A stretch of 64,000 nucleotides of DNA from Acidihalobacter sp. (GTDB lineage: Bacteria; Pseudomonadota; Gammaproteobacteria; DSM-5130; Acidihalobacteraceae). The first letter of the stretch is position 1. The number at the start of each line of letters is the position of its first letter. A program made the position numbers and the translations under genes. Below are positions 11,905 through 21,012 of the stretch, in pieces. The stretch is from positions 34,866-98,865 of the forward strand of contig JALUXU010000006.1 of assembly GCA_027013225.1 (NCBI GenBank), written 5' to 3'. The notes under the pieces are model-generated. The model was given only the letters and a program-made list of their open reading frames with translations, was not told the origin of the DNA and ran no database searches.

Positions 11905-13434
11905 ATGGCATTTCGTCGCTTTTTTCTCTTTTCTGTGGGGATATTGTTCCTTCTTGTCGCCTTGGCTGTCGCTCTCGGCCCCTGGTATACCAGCCAAATC
12001 GCGGATCATGCGCTTAAGTCGGCTATCCAGGAAATCAATCGCCATGGAACCTTCGATGCCCGCTATCAGCGCATCGCCTACGGCTGGTTCGGCCAAGAGG
12101 GACGCCTGATACTGGTACCTACCGCGCCCAAGGCGCGACAGACGCTGCAAAAGACCAATGGCAGCGACGAACTGGTTTTGCGCCTGCAAATAGCCTATGG
12201 CCCTTTACCCTTCGCGTCATGGGGGCGTGATGGAGTCAGCCTGATGCCGGTGGGCGCGATCATCGATGCCCGCTTGCCTGGCCTCGAAAAATCCCTGCAT
12301 AAAGCCGGCAGCGCTTATCGCCTGCGGGATGTGGTCGGATTGAGTGGAAACAGTCAATTTCTGGCGAACCTTCAGCCCGGCAAACTGACCACCCCGGATG
12401 GTGCCCATATGCAATGGGGCAAAGTGCGATTGGAGATCGACCAGAATGGTGGTCGCATCAATGGGCAAGGTCATTTCGGTGCGTTTTCACTGAACGCCAC
12501 AAACGGCTATCTGCGCCTGCAGCCAGCGAGCCTGCGTATCGGGAATTTGCAAGTCAAGGACGGCCTCAGCGCTGGCCGCATCCAACTCGATTGGCAAGGA
12601 ATGAGCTTCAACGTGCCGGACAAGCAGCAGCCGCACCGCCGCATTGCGGGTTTTTTGAAATCGTTCACGCTGCTCAGCGACACCCATTTTGGCGAAGGCG
12701 TTACCTATGGCCGAGCCACCCTGGGCATAAAAGCCATGGAAATCCGCCAACCCGCGAATGCGCCGAAAGCGACATTTTCCATGCGTGACATTCGCTTGCA
12801 GGCATCATCCACACCCCCACGCGGCGCCTTCATGGACTCAACATTGGATTGGCAGGCAATGCGCATGGAAATTTCAGGGCAGCAATATGCTCCTGTTCAA
12901 CTCGTTATCACCCTCGATCACCAGTATGTGCCTGCACTGAAAGAGATGATGCAGGGATTTCGGAAACTGCAGGCGCAAGCCAGGGAAAACGCCTATTCCC
13001 AAGTGCCGACTCGCCTGTTCTATCAGCGTGCGATCGGACTTTTGATGCCTTCGGTACAGCAATTCATCGCGCATTATCCGGTTTTGCGGTTGAAAAAACT
13101 GAACATCGGCACGCCAGAAGGCTCACTTCAAGCCGAGGGAGAAGCCCGTCTTACGCCCGCAGGAGGTGGATCGCCCAGCCTGCTCACCCTGCCCCAGGAT
13201 CTCGTCGCCGATCTATCGCTCGAGGTACCTCCTGCCATAGCGCGTCATTTGCTGTCAGCCGCGCTCGAACGCCGGGGCGTTCCAAGCGATCAGCTCACCA
13301 AGGTCACGACCATGCAATTGCAGCAAATGCAAAGCGCCGGCTGGATCAAGCTCGAAAAGGGCATCTACAAGACGCGCATCGACTATAGCCGCGGGGCGAT
13401 GGACATTTACGGACATCCTGTCCCCTTGGGATAA
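11905..13434 (+). CDS. DUF945 (YdgA-like) family protein
   Basis: A 509-residue protein beginning with a single hydrophobic signal/anchor segment (FFLFSVGILFLLVALAVAL, about 5-24), so the bulk should be periplasmic. The region after the anchor (ARYQRIAYGWFGQEGRL) and the long beta-rich body match the DUF945/YdgA family. Its function is unresolved; E. coli YdgA has been linked loosely to the envelope. It is transcribed in the same direction as ispG with a 37-bp gap, so co-transcription is possible, and converges on the CrtC-like gene with only 5 bp between stops. Confidence 0.8.
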   Translation: MAFRRFFLFSVGILFLLVALAVALGPWYTSQIADHALKSAIQEINRHGTFDARYQRIAYGWFGQEGRLILVPTAPKARQTLQKTNGSDELVLRLQIAYGPLPFASWGRDGVSLMPVGAIIDARLPGLEKSLHKAGSAYRLRDVVGLSGNSQFLANLQPGKLTTPDGAHMQWGKVRLEIDQNGGRINGQGHFGAFSLNATNGYLRLQPASLRIGNLQVKDGLSAGRIQLDWQGMSFNVPDKQQPHRRIAGFLKSFTLLSDTHFGEGVTYGRATLGIKAMEIRQPANAPKATFSMRDIRLQASSTPPRGAFMDSTLDWQAMRMEISGQQYAPVQLVITLDHQYVPALKEMMQGFRKLQAQARENAYSQVPTRLFYQRAIGLLMPSVQQFIAHYPVLRLKKLNIGTPEGSLQAEGEARLTPAGGGSPSLLTLPQDLVADLSLEVPPAIARHLLSAALERRGVPSDQLTKVTTMQLQQMQSAGWIKLEKGIYKTRIDYSRGAMDIYGHPVPLG

Positions 13435-13439
13435 AGGTT

Positions 13440-14642
13440 TCAGCGCCGGCCGTATCCGGTCAACTCGAGATAGCCCGTACCGCGCTCGCTACGTTTGCCG
13501 CGTTTGCCCGTGACACTGACGGCGCCCTCCCAATAAGGAATGGCGAGGTTCAATCCTTGATTGCGCATCCACGGTTGGATTTCTAGCGCCAAGCCAAGAG
13601 AAGGCACGCGCAGAAGCCAGCGTACCGGATAACGTCGGCCTTGCGGATCGGTCCAGAAACCAAGGGGCTTGAGACTCACCTCATCGGCGCGCAAATGTAT
13701 CACCTCGCCTTGAGGCGATACCCAGGTGCCTGCGCTATGCGGGTCGGTACGCCCATTACGATCGCGCAGGCGATAGAACATCAGATCGCTGCCGTCGGCC
13801 AACCGGAGCGCGAACCAGTCCCATCCCACCTGATTGGCTGCCAATGCCGAAGTGCTCCATTCGCGATCGAACCATACCTCGCCACTGATATAAAAGCGCT
13901 TTCCCTCTATGCGCAGTTCGCCATGAGCATCTAATCGCGGCATGGAATAATAATAGGACGCATCGCCCGCAGCGGGGCCTTTTTGACTCAAACCCCGCTC
14001 GCCGTTGAGAACGATTCCCTGCCTGGGGGTCAATTCAAGACGCAGGGACGCTGTTTGTGTCTGTGCCCGCAGCACCCAGGGAAAAGCCGTGCATACGCCC
14101 TCGATAGCGCATGGCGCATTGACCCCTTCCCCACCGTTTGCCGGTCCCCATCTCTCATTGACATGGCGAATCGACCAATCGCCCACCCATACCTCAAAAG
14201 GCTGTGCTTGCGCGCCCGCAAGATGCAGAGCATCGCGGGAAAAACGTTGCCAGGCAAAAAAACGCCGGTCTTTGGGATCAGTGAGAGCGAAATCCGCCAT
14301 GTAGATTTGATTGCTGATCCACGGAGAAGCGCCGGGCGGCTTGTTCGGCGACAGGGCGAAGCGGAAAAAGGTCAATTCGAATCCAAAACGTCTTCCGCTC
14401 GCATCCCTCAAGGTGCCGGTGTAATACCACCATTCGCTGCGGTACCGATCATGCGGACCAAAATCGGCGGGAAAATGAAAGGCTCGCGGTTGCGTCGCGC
14501 GCGCAAAACCTTTTTCGTTGACATGGCCCAACAACGCCTGCAAATCCGGTGATCTGGATGGCGGTGCGTAAGGTTGTCCGCAAGCATGGAGCATGAAAAG
14601 CCCTGCAAAAAGAAAAACGAGACGCAAGCGTTTTCTCATCAT
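13440..14642 (-). CDS. CrtC/AttH-like lipocalin-fold lipoprotein
   Basis: A 400-residue protein of the hydroxyneurosporene synthase (CrtC)/AttH family. The N-terminus is a lipoprotein signal (LFAGLFMLHACG, cysteine near residue 21). The conserved RSEWWYYTGTL segment and the YYSMPRL and WFDREWS motifs are family hallmarks; in true carotenoid hydratases this fold binds a polyene, while the AttH members have no proven substrate. It is the last gene of a leftward operon with an FtsX-like permease and an ATPase, with a 4-bp overlap to the permease (stop and start share bases 14639-14642). This matches attEFGH-type loci. The operon probably moves a lipid or hydrophobic ligand, but that is inference. 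Confidence 0.85.
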   Translation of the reverse strand: MMRKRLRLVFLFAGLFMLHACGQPYAPPSRSPDLQALLGHVNEKGFARATQPRAFHFPADFGPHDRYRSEWWYYTGTLRDASGRRFGFELTFFRFALSPNKPPGASPWISNQIYMADFALTDPKDRRFFAWQRFSRDALHLAGAQAQPFEVWVGDWSIRHVNERWGPANGGEGVNAPCAIEGVCTAFPWVLRAQTQTASLRLELTPRQGIVLNGERGLSQKGPAAGDASYYYSMPRLDAHGELRIEGKRFYISGEVWFDREWSTSALAANQVGWDWFALRLADGSDLMFYRLRDRNGRTDPHSAGTWVSPQGEVIHLRADEVSLKPLGFWTDPQGRRYPVRWLLRVPSLGLALEIQPWMRNQGLNLAIPYWEGAVSVTGKRGKRSERGTGYLELTGYGRR

Positions 14643-17158
14643 TCACTTCTCAAGGCTCTAGCTGGAGAGGTTCTGGCCATCCGCCATGCAGGCCACAAAG
14701 CCGCGAGCCATGCGGCGACTATCGCCGCAGCCACAGCTTGCAGCAACAACGGCGGGTCATTGTGCCATGACAGCGTCCAGCCAAAGGCGCGTGGATTGAT
14801 GATGGCCACCAACGCCCAAGCCATCCCCAATCCCAGCGGCATGGACGCCAGGCCAGCCAGTGTGCCCAGAACGGTACTCTGTGCCGAGATCAGCATGAAC
14901 AGGCCGCGCGGCATCATTCCCAAGGCTCTGAGAATGGCCTGCTCCCTTTGGTGTTCCAAATGCCATGCCATCCAGGCAGAGAGCAGCCCCACCATTGCCA
15001 CGCCCAGCAATAAGAGGCGCAACACACGCGTGATTTCAAAAGTGTTATCGAACACCCGCAAGGCATTGGTGACAATGGCTTTATTGGGTTTTACCGTGAT
15101 AGCGACGTCAGCCAGCGAAGCGCGGGCGCGGATGGATGACAGCATATCTTCGAGACTGGCCTTGGGACGTAAATAGATTGCGATTGAACCAATGGCCGAA
15201 TCGTGCCAGTAGTTGGCATACACCGTCCGCGGCATCATGATCAGGCCAGTACCGCCACCATAATCATAGAAAATGCCTCCAATCTTAAAAAAGTGCGGCC
15301 CGCTAGCCGTGGCAAGGCTCAAGCGGCTACCCACCTTGAGATGCAGTCGATTGGCTAGAGGCTGACTGATCCATATGATCTTGCCGCTTGAAAACGCACG
15401 CCAGCAATCCGCAAGGCACGTCTCCATCGCTACGGCAGGGCGATGCCCTGGAGGTGTGCCCACGGCCAAAAGGTTCATTTTCCCCGCAGGAGTAGAGACG
15501 CGCGCATGGCGGCCCGTGGTCACATAGTAAACTGACGGCAAGCCGCTTATCGCCTTGACGAAGGCGGGCGACAGGCCGCGACCTCCAGGGCCGGAATCCG
15601 CATCGACGTAGATGTCTCCGCGCAAACTCTGATGCAGCCAATCGATCAGAGTGAAACGGAAACTTCCCACCATCATGCCTACGCCGATCGATGCGGCAAG
15701 CGCTACCGATAGCGCCATCACCGCCAATCCTGTGCGGCTCAGCGAGGCATGCAGATTCCTAATCGTCAGGCGAATGACAATGGACGCCCGGCTGCTCAAA
15801 CGGCCAAGTAGCCAAATCCCGAAGCGGACGCCCGTAGGGACCCACAGCGTCGCTCCGATCACCGCAAGAAACAGTCCCAGAAAGGCAGGAAACAGACCAC
15901 CATTCGGCCATCCCAGTGCAATGCCGCTCAGACCCAGCAAGCCGAACCCAGCGACCAGGCGCCATGGCTCATTTCGTCGCCACAAAGCTTCCGATTTCAT
16001 CGCCAAACCCTGCCCGCGTGGCGGCAGTCTGGCTGCTTCTGATGCGGCCGGCAGCGCAGCGACCAGCACCATGATCAGCGCCAATGCGACGCTCTCCACG
16101 AACACGAATGGATCGAGATAAACTTTTTCCACGCTGAGAGTGAAATACAGTTCATTGATGGTTCGTACCACCAAGCGAACCAGTCCATGGCCCAAAAGCA
16201 CCCCCAACATTACTCCAAACGCTGCGCCAAGAAGCGCCAGAAGGCTAGATTCAGCCAGGATCCCACGGATAATTTCTCCCCTTGTGACACCCTGCGCGCG
16301 CAAAAGACCGATCAAAGGTCGACGGCGTATGACCGAAAAAATCAGTGTGTTATAGATCAGATAGGCGCCGATTAGCAGCGCGAGTCCGCTCATGGCGAGC
16401 AGATTCAAGCGAAAAGCGCGGGTCATTTTCGAGGCGTCCGCCAATCTCTGTTCGTTGGAAACCAAGCGCGTGCCGGCCGGCAACACCTCACGCAAACGCG
16501 CGAGCTGGCCTTTGGCCACTGCGACATCGATATAACTCAAACGCCCTGCTTTATTTAGTAGATCCTGTGCAGTCGCGATGTCGGTAAAAATAATGCCTCT
16601 GAGGGCGGCCGCATCCCCGCCTGGCGTGCCAATCCATTTTAGCTTCGCGGAGCGGCCATCAACGAGCGCTTCCACGGATTGACCATGACTCACTCCGAGC
16701 GCCTTGGCGGTACCAGGGGTCATCAACACCGTGTTGGGCTTGATGAGCAATTCGCTCAAGTCGAATTTCCCACCGAGCAAGCGGGGCGTCAATGCCCATT
16801 GAGCAAAGGGGTCAAACCCGATCAGGCGTAACGTTTCGCCATGAATCCTTATGTAACCGGCAACAATGGGCGCGATCCGAGTCAACCCCTCGTGCAGGCG
16901 CAAGCGGACATAAAGGCTGTCAGGCAAGCCGTGTGGATCGTCGGCCAGAATGCGCGCATTCGCGCTGCCTTGCAGTGCTTGCGTGCTGGCGGAAAAACTT
17001 TTCAGGGCGCTGGCATTGGCCAGCGCTACGGCGATCACTACGGCCACGCCCAAGGCGATGCCGGTCATGGCCAGGAACGCCTGTAACGGGCTGCGTCGCC
17101 AATAGCGCCAGCTGGAAACCAATAACAAAGACGGGTGCCAACCCTGTTTCAACCTCAC
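14639..17158 (-). CDS. ABC transporter permease, double FtsX domain
   Basis: An 839-residue inner-membrane permease of the FtsX/MacB superfamily. One N-terminal helix (FLAMTGIALGVAVVIAVALA) precedes a periplasmic domain. A cluster of helices (residues ~240-380), a second anchor near 470-490, another periplasmic domain and a C-terminal three-helix bundle follow, giving two FtsX repeats, as in AttF/G-like or LolC/E-like permeases. It overlaps both neighbours by four bases, a sign of translational coupling with the ATPase (17155-17838) and the lipoprotein (13440-14642). Type VII ABC systems of this layout do mechanotransmission or lipoprotein/lipid extraction; which applies here is unknown. Confidence 0.9.
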   Translation of the reverse strand: MRLKQGWHPSLLLVSSWRYWRRSPLQAFLAMTGIALGVAVVIAVALANASALKSFSASTQALQGSANARILADDPHGLPDSLYVRLRLHEGLTRIAPIVAGYIRIHGETLRLIGFDPFAQWALTPRLLGGKFDLSELLIKPNTVLMTPGTAKALGVSHGQSVEALVDGRSAKLKWIGTPGGDAAALRGIIFTDIATAQDLLNKAGRLSYIDVAVAKGQLARLREVLPAGTRLVSNEQRLADASKMTRAFRLNLLAMSGLALLIGAYLIYNTLIFSVIRRRPLIGLLRAQGVTRGEIIRGILAESSLLALLGAAFGVMLGVLLGHGLVRLVVRTINELYFTLSVEKVYLDPFVFVESVALALIMVLVAALPAASEAARLPPRGQGLAMKSEALWRRNEPWRLVAGFGLLGLSGIALGWPNGGLFPAFLGLFLAVIGATLWVPTGVRFGIWLLGRLSSRASIVIRLTIRNLHASLSRTGLAVMALSVALAASIGVGMMVGSFRFTLIDWLHQSLRGDIYVDADSGPGGRGLSPAFVKAISGLPSVYYVTTGRHARVSTPAGKMNLLAVGTPPGHRPAVAMETCLADCWRAFSSGKIIWISQPLANRLHLKVGSRLSLATASGPHFFKIGGIFYDYGGGTGLIMMPRTVYANYWHDSAIGSIAIYLRPKASLEDMLSSIRARASLADVAITVKPNKAIVTNALRVFDNTFEITRVLRLLLLGVAMVGLLSAWMAWHLEHQREQAILRALGMMPRGLFMLISAQSTVLGTLAGLASMPLGLGMAWALVAIINPRAFGWTLSWHNDPPLLLQAVAAAIVAAWLAALWPAWRMARTSPARALRSE

Positions 17159-17838
17159 TTCACGCGACCCTCGTGGAGATAAAGGATGCGCTGAGCAAAA
17201 GTGGCCACCTGTTCACTATGCGTTACCATCAGCAATCCGGTGCCATCTTGGCGCACTGCTTCGTCGAGCATCTGCAGCACTAACTCGCCCGCTTTGGCGT
17301 CCAAGCTTCCAGTCGGTTCATCGGCAAGGATCAGCGCCGGTCTTTGCGCCAGGGCGCGGGCAATGGCGACGCGTTGCTGTTCTCCGCCGGAAAGTTGCTC
17401 TGGATATGCATCAGCGCGATCCGCCATGCCAACGCGTTGCAATAAACTCTTTGCTAGACGGCGGGCTTCAGCGGCAGAAGCGCCATTGAGCTCTCGCGAC
17501 AGGCGTATGTTTTCCATCGCCGTCAGCGTGGGCAGCAAATTGAAAAACTGGTAGACGAAGCCAATATGACGGCGTCTGAACAAGGTGATTGCCGGTTCTC
17601 GCATTCCGGAGAGTTCCGTTCCCGCAACCCAGATTTGACCTGAATCAGGCGGCTCTATGCCGGCGATGAGATTGAGCAGGGTCGATTTTCCGGAACCGCT
17701 GGCCCCCAACAAGGCGACGCGTTCCGACCTGGCAATGTGAAAATCGACACCGGCCAGCACTGGATGAGTCCGTCCGCCGTCAATGTAACTATATCGAACA
17801 TCCCGCAGGCGGGCGAGAACGGAAGCCGAATTAGTCAC
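17155..17838 (-). CDS. ABC transporter ATP-binding protein (LolD/MacB-like)
   Basis: A 227-residue cytoplasmic ATPase partner of the double-FtsX permease downstream. Walker A is GASGSGKST, the Q-loop lies in the FVYQFFNLLPTLTAMEN stretch typical of the LolD/FtsE/MacB class, the ABC signature is LSGGEQQRVAIARAL, and Walker B with catalytic Glu is LILADEP followed by TGSLD; the H-loop His is in MVTHSEQV. All catalytic elements are intact. It starts 8 bp inside the end of yjbQ and overlaps the permease by 4 bp, so it belongs to the leftward operon. Confidence 0.95.
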   Translation of the reverse strand: MTNSASVLARLRDVRYSYIDGGRTHPVLAGVDFHIARSERVALLGASGSGKSTLLNLIAGIEPPDSGQIWVAGTELSGMREPAITLFRRRHIGFVYQFFNLLPTLTAMENIRLSRELNGASAAEARRLAKSLLQRVGMADRADAYPEQLSGGEQQRVAIARALAQRPALILADEPTGSLDAKAGELVLQMLDEAVRQDGTGLLMVTHSEQVATFAQRILYLHEGRVK

Positions 17839-18250
17839 CGTACACTGTCACCAGAATATGCCGATGATGCGAGCGGAAACGGTGCTCCCATAGATATACG
17901 CCCTGCCACGCGCCCAGGGCCAATCTGCCGTGCCTGACAGGAATCGTCGTTTCTATGCCGGTCAAAATGCTGCGCACATGAGCGGGCATATCGTCCGCTC
18001 CCTCGCTTCGATGAGTGAACATGGGAGCCCCATCGGGCGCCAGCATTTGCATGAATGTCTCCATATCCCCGCGAACATCTGGATCCGCATTTTCGCACAC
18101 CATCAAGGAAGCACTGGTATGCTGAACGAATACATGGCAAATACCTTGTCTAATACCGGCCTTGATTACGAAATCCTCTATTTGCGGGGTGATCTCGTAA
18201 GTTCCTCTGCCGTCAGTGACCACGGAAAATTCAAATTGATGGGTAGGCAT
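17831..18250 (-). CDS. yjbQ: YjbQ/UPF0047 family protein
   Basis: A 139-residue member of the YjbQ (UPF0047) family, small trimeric beta-barrel-like proteins. E. coli YjbQ has weak thiamine-phosphate synthase activity, but the physiological role is unsettled. Family features are the ITPQIEDFV start, HTSASLMVCENADPDV with conserved His and Glu, HRSEGADDMPAHV, and the GTWQGI-like ALGAWQGVYLWEHR C-terminus. I set the start at the ATG at 18250, preceded by GGAGG at nine bases; the longer 18271 start has no ribosome site. It overlaps the ATPase gene by 8 bp. Confidence 0.9.
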   Translation of the reverse strand: MPTHQFEFSVVTDGRGTYEITPQIEDFVIKAGIRQGICHVFVQHTSASLMVCENADPDVRGDMETFMQMLAPDGAPMFTHRSEGADDMPAHVRSILTGIETTIPVRHGRLALGAWQGVYLWEHRFRSHHRHILVTVYGD

Positions 18251-18327
18251 CACAAAAAACCTCCACCCCACATTATCATGGGAATAAGCTATCCATATTC
18301 TGCCAGTTTATCGAGAGGAGAAAATGT

Positions 18328-19023
18328 ATGCCGCACTCAATCCAAAATTACCAGATTCATGCCCTTGAATTGGGCCCCATGGAAAATTTTGTTTATCTTA
18401 TCCATGATCGCGAGAGCGGCAATGCGGCCATCGTCGATCCGGCATGGGATGTGCCGGCGGTGTTCGATGTGGTTGAGCGCGAAGGCATGCGGATTACCGA
18501 CATTCTCTTGACGCACAGCCATCATGATCATATCAACGGCATCGAGGCCGTACTTGAAAGAGTCGATGCCCAAATCCACCTGCTCAAGCCGGAGGCACAA
18601 TTTTGGGGTCAAGCTCCAGGGTGTCCCACCTTGCATCATGGAGGCGACCGTTTGAGTGTGGGCAAAACCGAAATAGAAATTTTGCATTCGCCTGGACATA
18701 CACCCGGTTCGGCTTGTTATCGGCTGGGGGATGATCTCATCACCGGGGACACCCTGTTCGTCTTCGGTTGCGGTCGATGCGATCTCGCGGGAGGCGATCC
18801 AGAACAAATGTTTCATACCCTAAAACGCTTGCGCGAAAATCTCCCGCCTTCGTCGGTGATTCACCCAGGCCATAATTATGCCACCCAACCGGTTTCGACC
18901 CTGGAAGAACAGGCCCGCTGCAATCCCTTCATGCACTTTCATGAAGTGGACGACTTCGTGCGTTACCGCATGGTCGAACATGACCGCATCCGCCACACCC
19001 CGTATCTTCCGGAATGCCAATAA
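18328..19023 (+). CDS. Glyoxalase II / persulfide-dioxygenase-like metallo-hydrolase
   Basis: A 231-residue metallo-beta-lactamase-fold enzyme. The HSHHDH motif (H63-x-H65-x-D67-H68), the SPGHTPGS histidine, the ITGDTLF aspartate and the HPGHNYA histidine supply a full metal-binding set. The FGCGRCDLAGGDPEQMF segment resembles the GCGRTDF signature of ETHE1-type persulfide dioxygenases as much as glyoxalase II, so the substrate may be glutathione persulfide or a glutathione thioester. The N-terminus is also glyoxalase-like (ALELGPMENFVYLI). It is divergent from yjbQ with a 77-bp gap. Which activity is real cannot be decided from sequence alone. Confidence 0.85.
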   Translation: MPHSIQNYQIHALELGPMENFVYLIHDRESGNAAIVDPAWDVPAVFDVVEREGMRITDILLTHSHHDHINGIEAVLERVDAQIHLLKPEAQFWGQAPGCPTLHHGGDRLSVGKTEIEILHSPGHTPGSACYRLGDDLITGDTLFVFGCGRCDLAGGDPEQMFHTLKRLRENLPPSSVIHPGHNYATQPVSTLEEQARCNPFMHFHEVDDFVRYRMVEHDRIRHTPYLPECQ

Positions 19024-19225
19024 TCCACAGCCCCTTCTCTGCTAGACGTAATAATTTGACGCTTGCATACCATCGAACCCATGCCGCGCCAAATTTATGA
19101 CAAATATCCGGATAGACACCAGAAAAGATCGCTTTTGTCATTGTTATTATTGGTAATTACCTCATAAAGAGAATCTGGCACGTTTTTCGCTTTATGTCGA
19201 TTAAACACAAAAAGGATTGATTGAG

Positions 19226-20158
19226 ATGGCGATCTACGACATCAAGCAAAAAAATGCAGCATCTGCGCAAAATCTTTCCATGGATGCGGCCAGGTTGCCT
19301 GGTCTGCAACTATTGTTACGCCTTCAGCAAACCCTGAACGTCGAAGAATTGATAAAGGTGTTCACGGATTTCCTGGGAAACGAAATGGAACTCGATGGTT
19401 TCACTTATCAACATGAAGAAGAGGCAATCGAGTGCCAGAGCAATCATCTTAACCGGCATGTGATTGCCTACACCCTTTCTCTTGAGGGAGAGAATCTTGG
19501 GAAAATTGCCTTTTATCGCGCAAGACCATTCGAAGAATCCGAGTTGCATCGTATCGAAGACATGCTGGGTTGGCTCATATATCCACTGAACAATGCGCTG
19601 CGTTACCGAAAGGTTTACCGTCTCGCTCACTCTGACCCATTGACCGGTCTGCGTAATCGGTCAGCCATGGAGGTAGACATTCGACGCGAAATCTCGCTGG
19701 CCAGAAGGCAAAAACGCTTCTTGAGCTTGATCATGATTGATATAGATCATTTCAAACACATCAATGACACATACGGCCATGCCTGTGGCGATCAGGTCTT
19801 GCGTTGTGTTGCCGAATGCCTGAAAGAAACCTTTCGTGATTCAGATCTTTGTTTTCGCTATGGAGGCGAAGAATTCTTGATTCTCCTGCCTGATGCCGAT
19901 ATGGAGGATGCCCGCAATTCGGCGGAACGATTGCGGGCAAATATCGAAGCCATACACTGCAAAATAGATGATTCAACTCATGTCAAAATCACTGTGAGCG
20001 CAGGCGTGAGTTCACTTACAGATACGGATGATGCCAGTCGCCTGATCGAGCGCGCGGATGCGGCCCTGTATGAGGCAAAAGCCGGCGGCCGCAATCAAGT
20101 CAAATCAAGCTTGATGCCCTTGAATGCATCTTCCCATGAAGCAAATTTGATACAATAA
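19226..20158 (+). CDS. Soluble diguanylate cyclase (GGDEF)
   Basis: A 310-residue protein with an N-terminal GAF-like sensor region (about 25-125) and a C-terminal GGDEF domain that should synthesise c-di-GMP from GTP. The active site is RYGGEEF (GGEEF at 213-217). RDSD lies five residues upstream as an RxxD product-inhibition site, so feedback control is likely. DPLTGLRNR and DIDHFKHINDTYGH are standard. No membrane segment is seen. The ATG at 19226 has AAGGA nine bases upstream and is preferred to the TTG at 19217. The YcgR gene starts 20 bp later, so the c-di-GMP maker and a receiver are probably one transcript. Confidence 0.93.
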   Translation: MAIYDIKQKNAASAQNLSMDAARLPGLQLLLRLQQTLNVEELIKVFTDFLGNEMELDGFTYQHEEEAIECQSNHLNRHVIAYTLSLEGENLGKIAFYRARPFEESELHRIEDMLGWLIYPLNNALRYRKVYRLAHSDPLTGLRNRSAMEVDIRREISLARRQKRFLSLIMIDIDHFKHINDTYGHACGDQVLRCVAECLKETFRDSDLCFRYGGEEFLILLPDADMEDARNSAERLRANIEAIHCKIDDSTHVKITVSAGVSSLTDTDDASRLIERADAALYEAKAGGRNQVKSSLMPLNASSHEANLIQ

Positions 20159-20178
20159 ACCCGCTCGATAGAGAAGGG

Positions 20179-20952
20179 ATGGAAAAAATTTTGACAACAA
20201 GCACGCAAGAGTCCAGGACTTCCCCCATTACGGAAAAAGATTATCAAACTATTTCTGACCGGCGCCGGATTTTGCATATCCTTGAGGAATTGCTTCGTAA
20301 CAAGACATTTCTTACTGCACTCCCGAAAAACAATGCCCAAGCATTCACAACCGCATTATTGGATCTAGACGAAGACACGAATTCCTTGCTGTTGGATGAA
20401 TTCCTGCCTGAACCTGAGCGAGGCGTACTGGCTCCGGAACAGGAGCTGTGGATACTTGGACAAATGCATGGAATCAAAACCGCCTTTCAGAGCCAGTTGA
20501 TCCGACTGGGGAAAGAAGACAATATCCCCTACTATGTCATTCAGTTCCCTGAAAGGATCCGCCAGCAACAACGTAGAAACAATTACCGGGTGCCCGTCCC
20601 ATTGAGCACGAGAAATCCCGTTTGGCTGAGAAAAGATGCAGGTTTGGCTTTCAAAGCTCAATTACGGGATCTGTCTTTGGGTGGAGTCTCCGTCATGATG
20701 TCTTATCTCAAAGATATGGGAGACTTTTCACCGGGCAATGAATTCGAAGAGTGTATTGTGAACTTGCCGGGTGAATCGCAAATAGCCACATCCGTCGAAG
20801 TGCGTCACGTTCATAACGATGCATCAGCCAAAAACTCCCGCGTCGGCTTTGCGTTCCGTAAACTCACGCCAGAGGACGAACGCCGGGTTCAACGAAGCGT
20901 CGCCTTTCTGGAGCGGGAGTTTTTACGCAAGCATCCAAAACAAGATGATTGA
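20179..20952 (+). CDS. ycgR: YcgR-type flagellar brake with PilZ domain
   Basis: A 257-residue c-di-GMP receptor. The N-terminal half is the YcgR/PilZN beta-barrel, and the C-terminal half is PilZ with both ligand motifs: RRNNYR (RxxxR, about 133-138) and DLSLGG (DxSxxG, about 163-168). In enterics YcgR bound to c-di-GMP presses on the rotor/stator and slows or biases the motor. Its position 20 bp after a diguanylate cyclase and beside the flgN/M/A genes supports that role. It converges on flgN with about 60 bp between stops. Confidence 0.93.
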   Translation: MEKILTTSTQESRTSPITEKDYQTISDRRRILHILEELLRNKTFLTALPKNNAQAFTTALLDLDEDTNSLLLDEFLPEPERGVLAPEQELWILGQMHGIKTAFQSQLIRLGKEDNIPYYVIQFPERIRQQQRRNNYRVPVPLSTRNPVWLRKDAGLAFKAQLRDLSLGGVSVMMSYLKDMGDFSPGNEFEECIVNLPGESQIATSVEVRHVHNDASAKNSRVGFAFRKLTPEDERRVQRSVAFLEREFLRKHPKQDD

Positions 20953-21012
20953 ATGACCTTCTGGCCGTGAGGGCCGTGTCACGCACTGAGATTTGGGAAC
21001 AACAGGCCGAGG

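Noticed and set aside
19165..19203. FliA promoter before the GGDEF gene
   Set aside because: A TAAA and a GTCGATTA occur, but the spacing is 27 bp instead of about 15.
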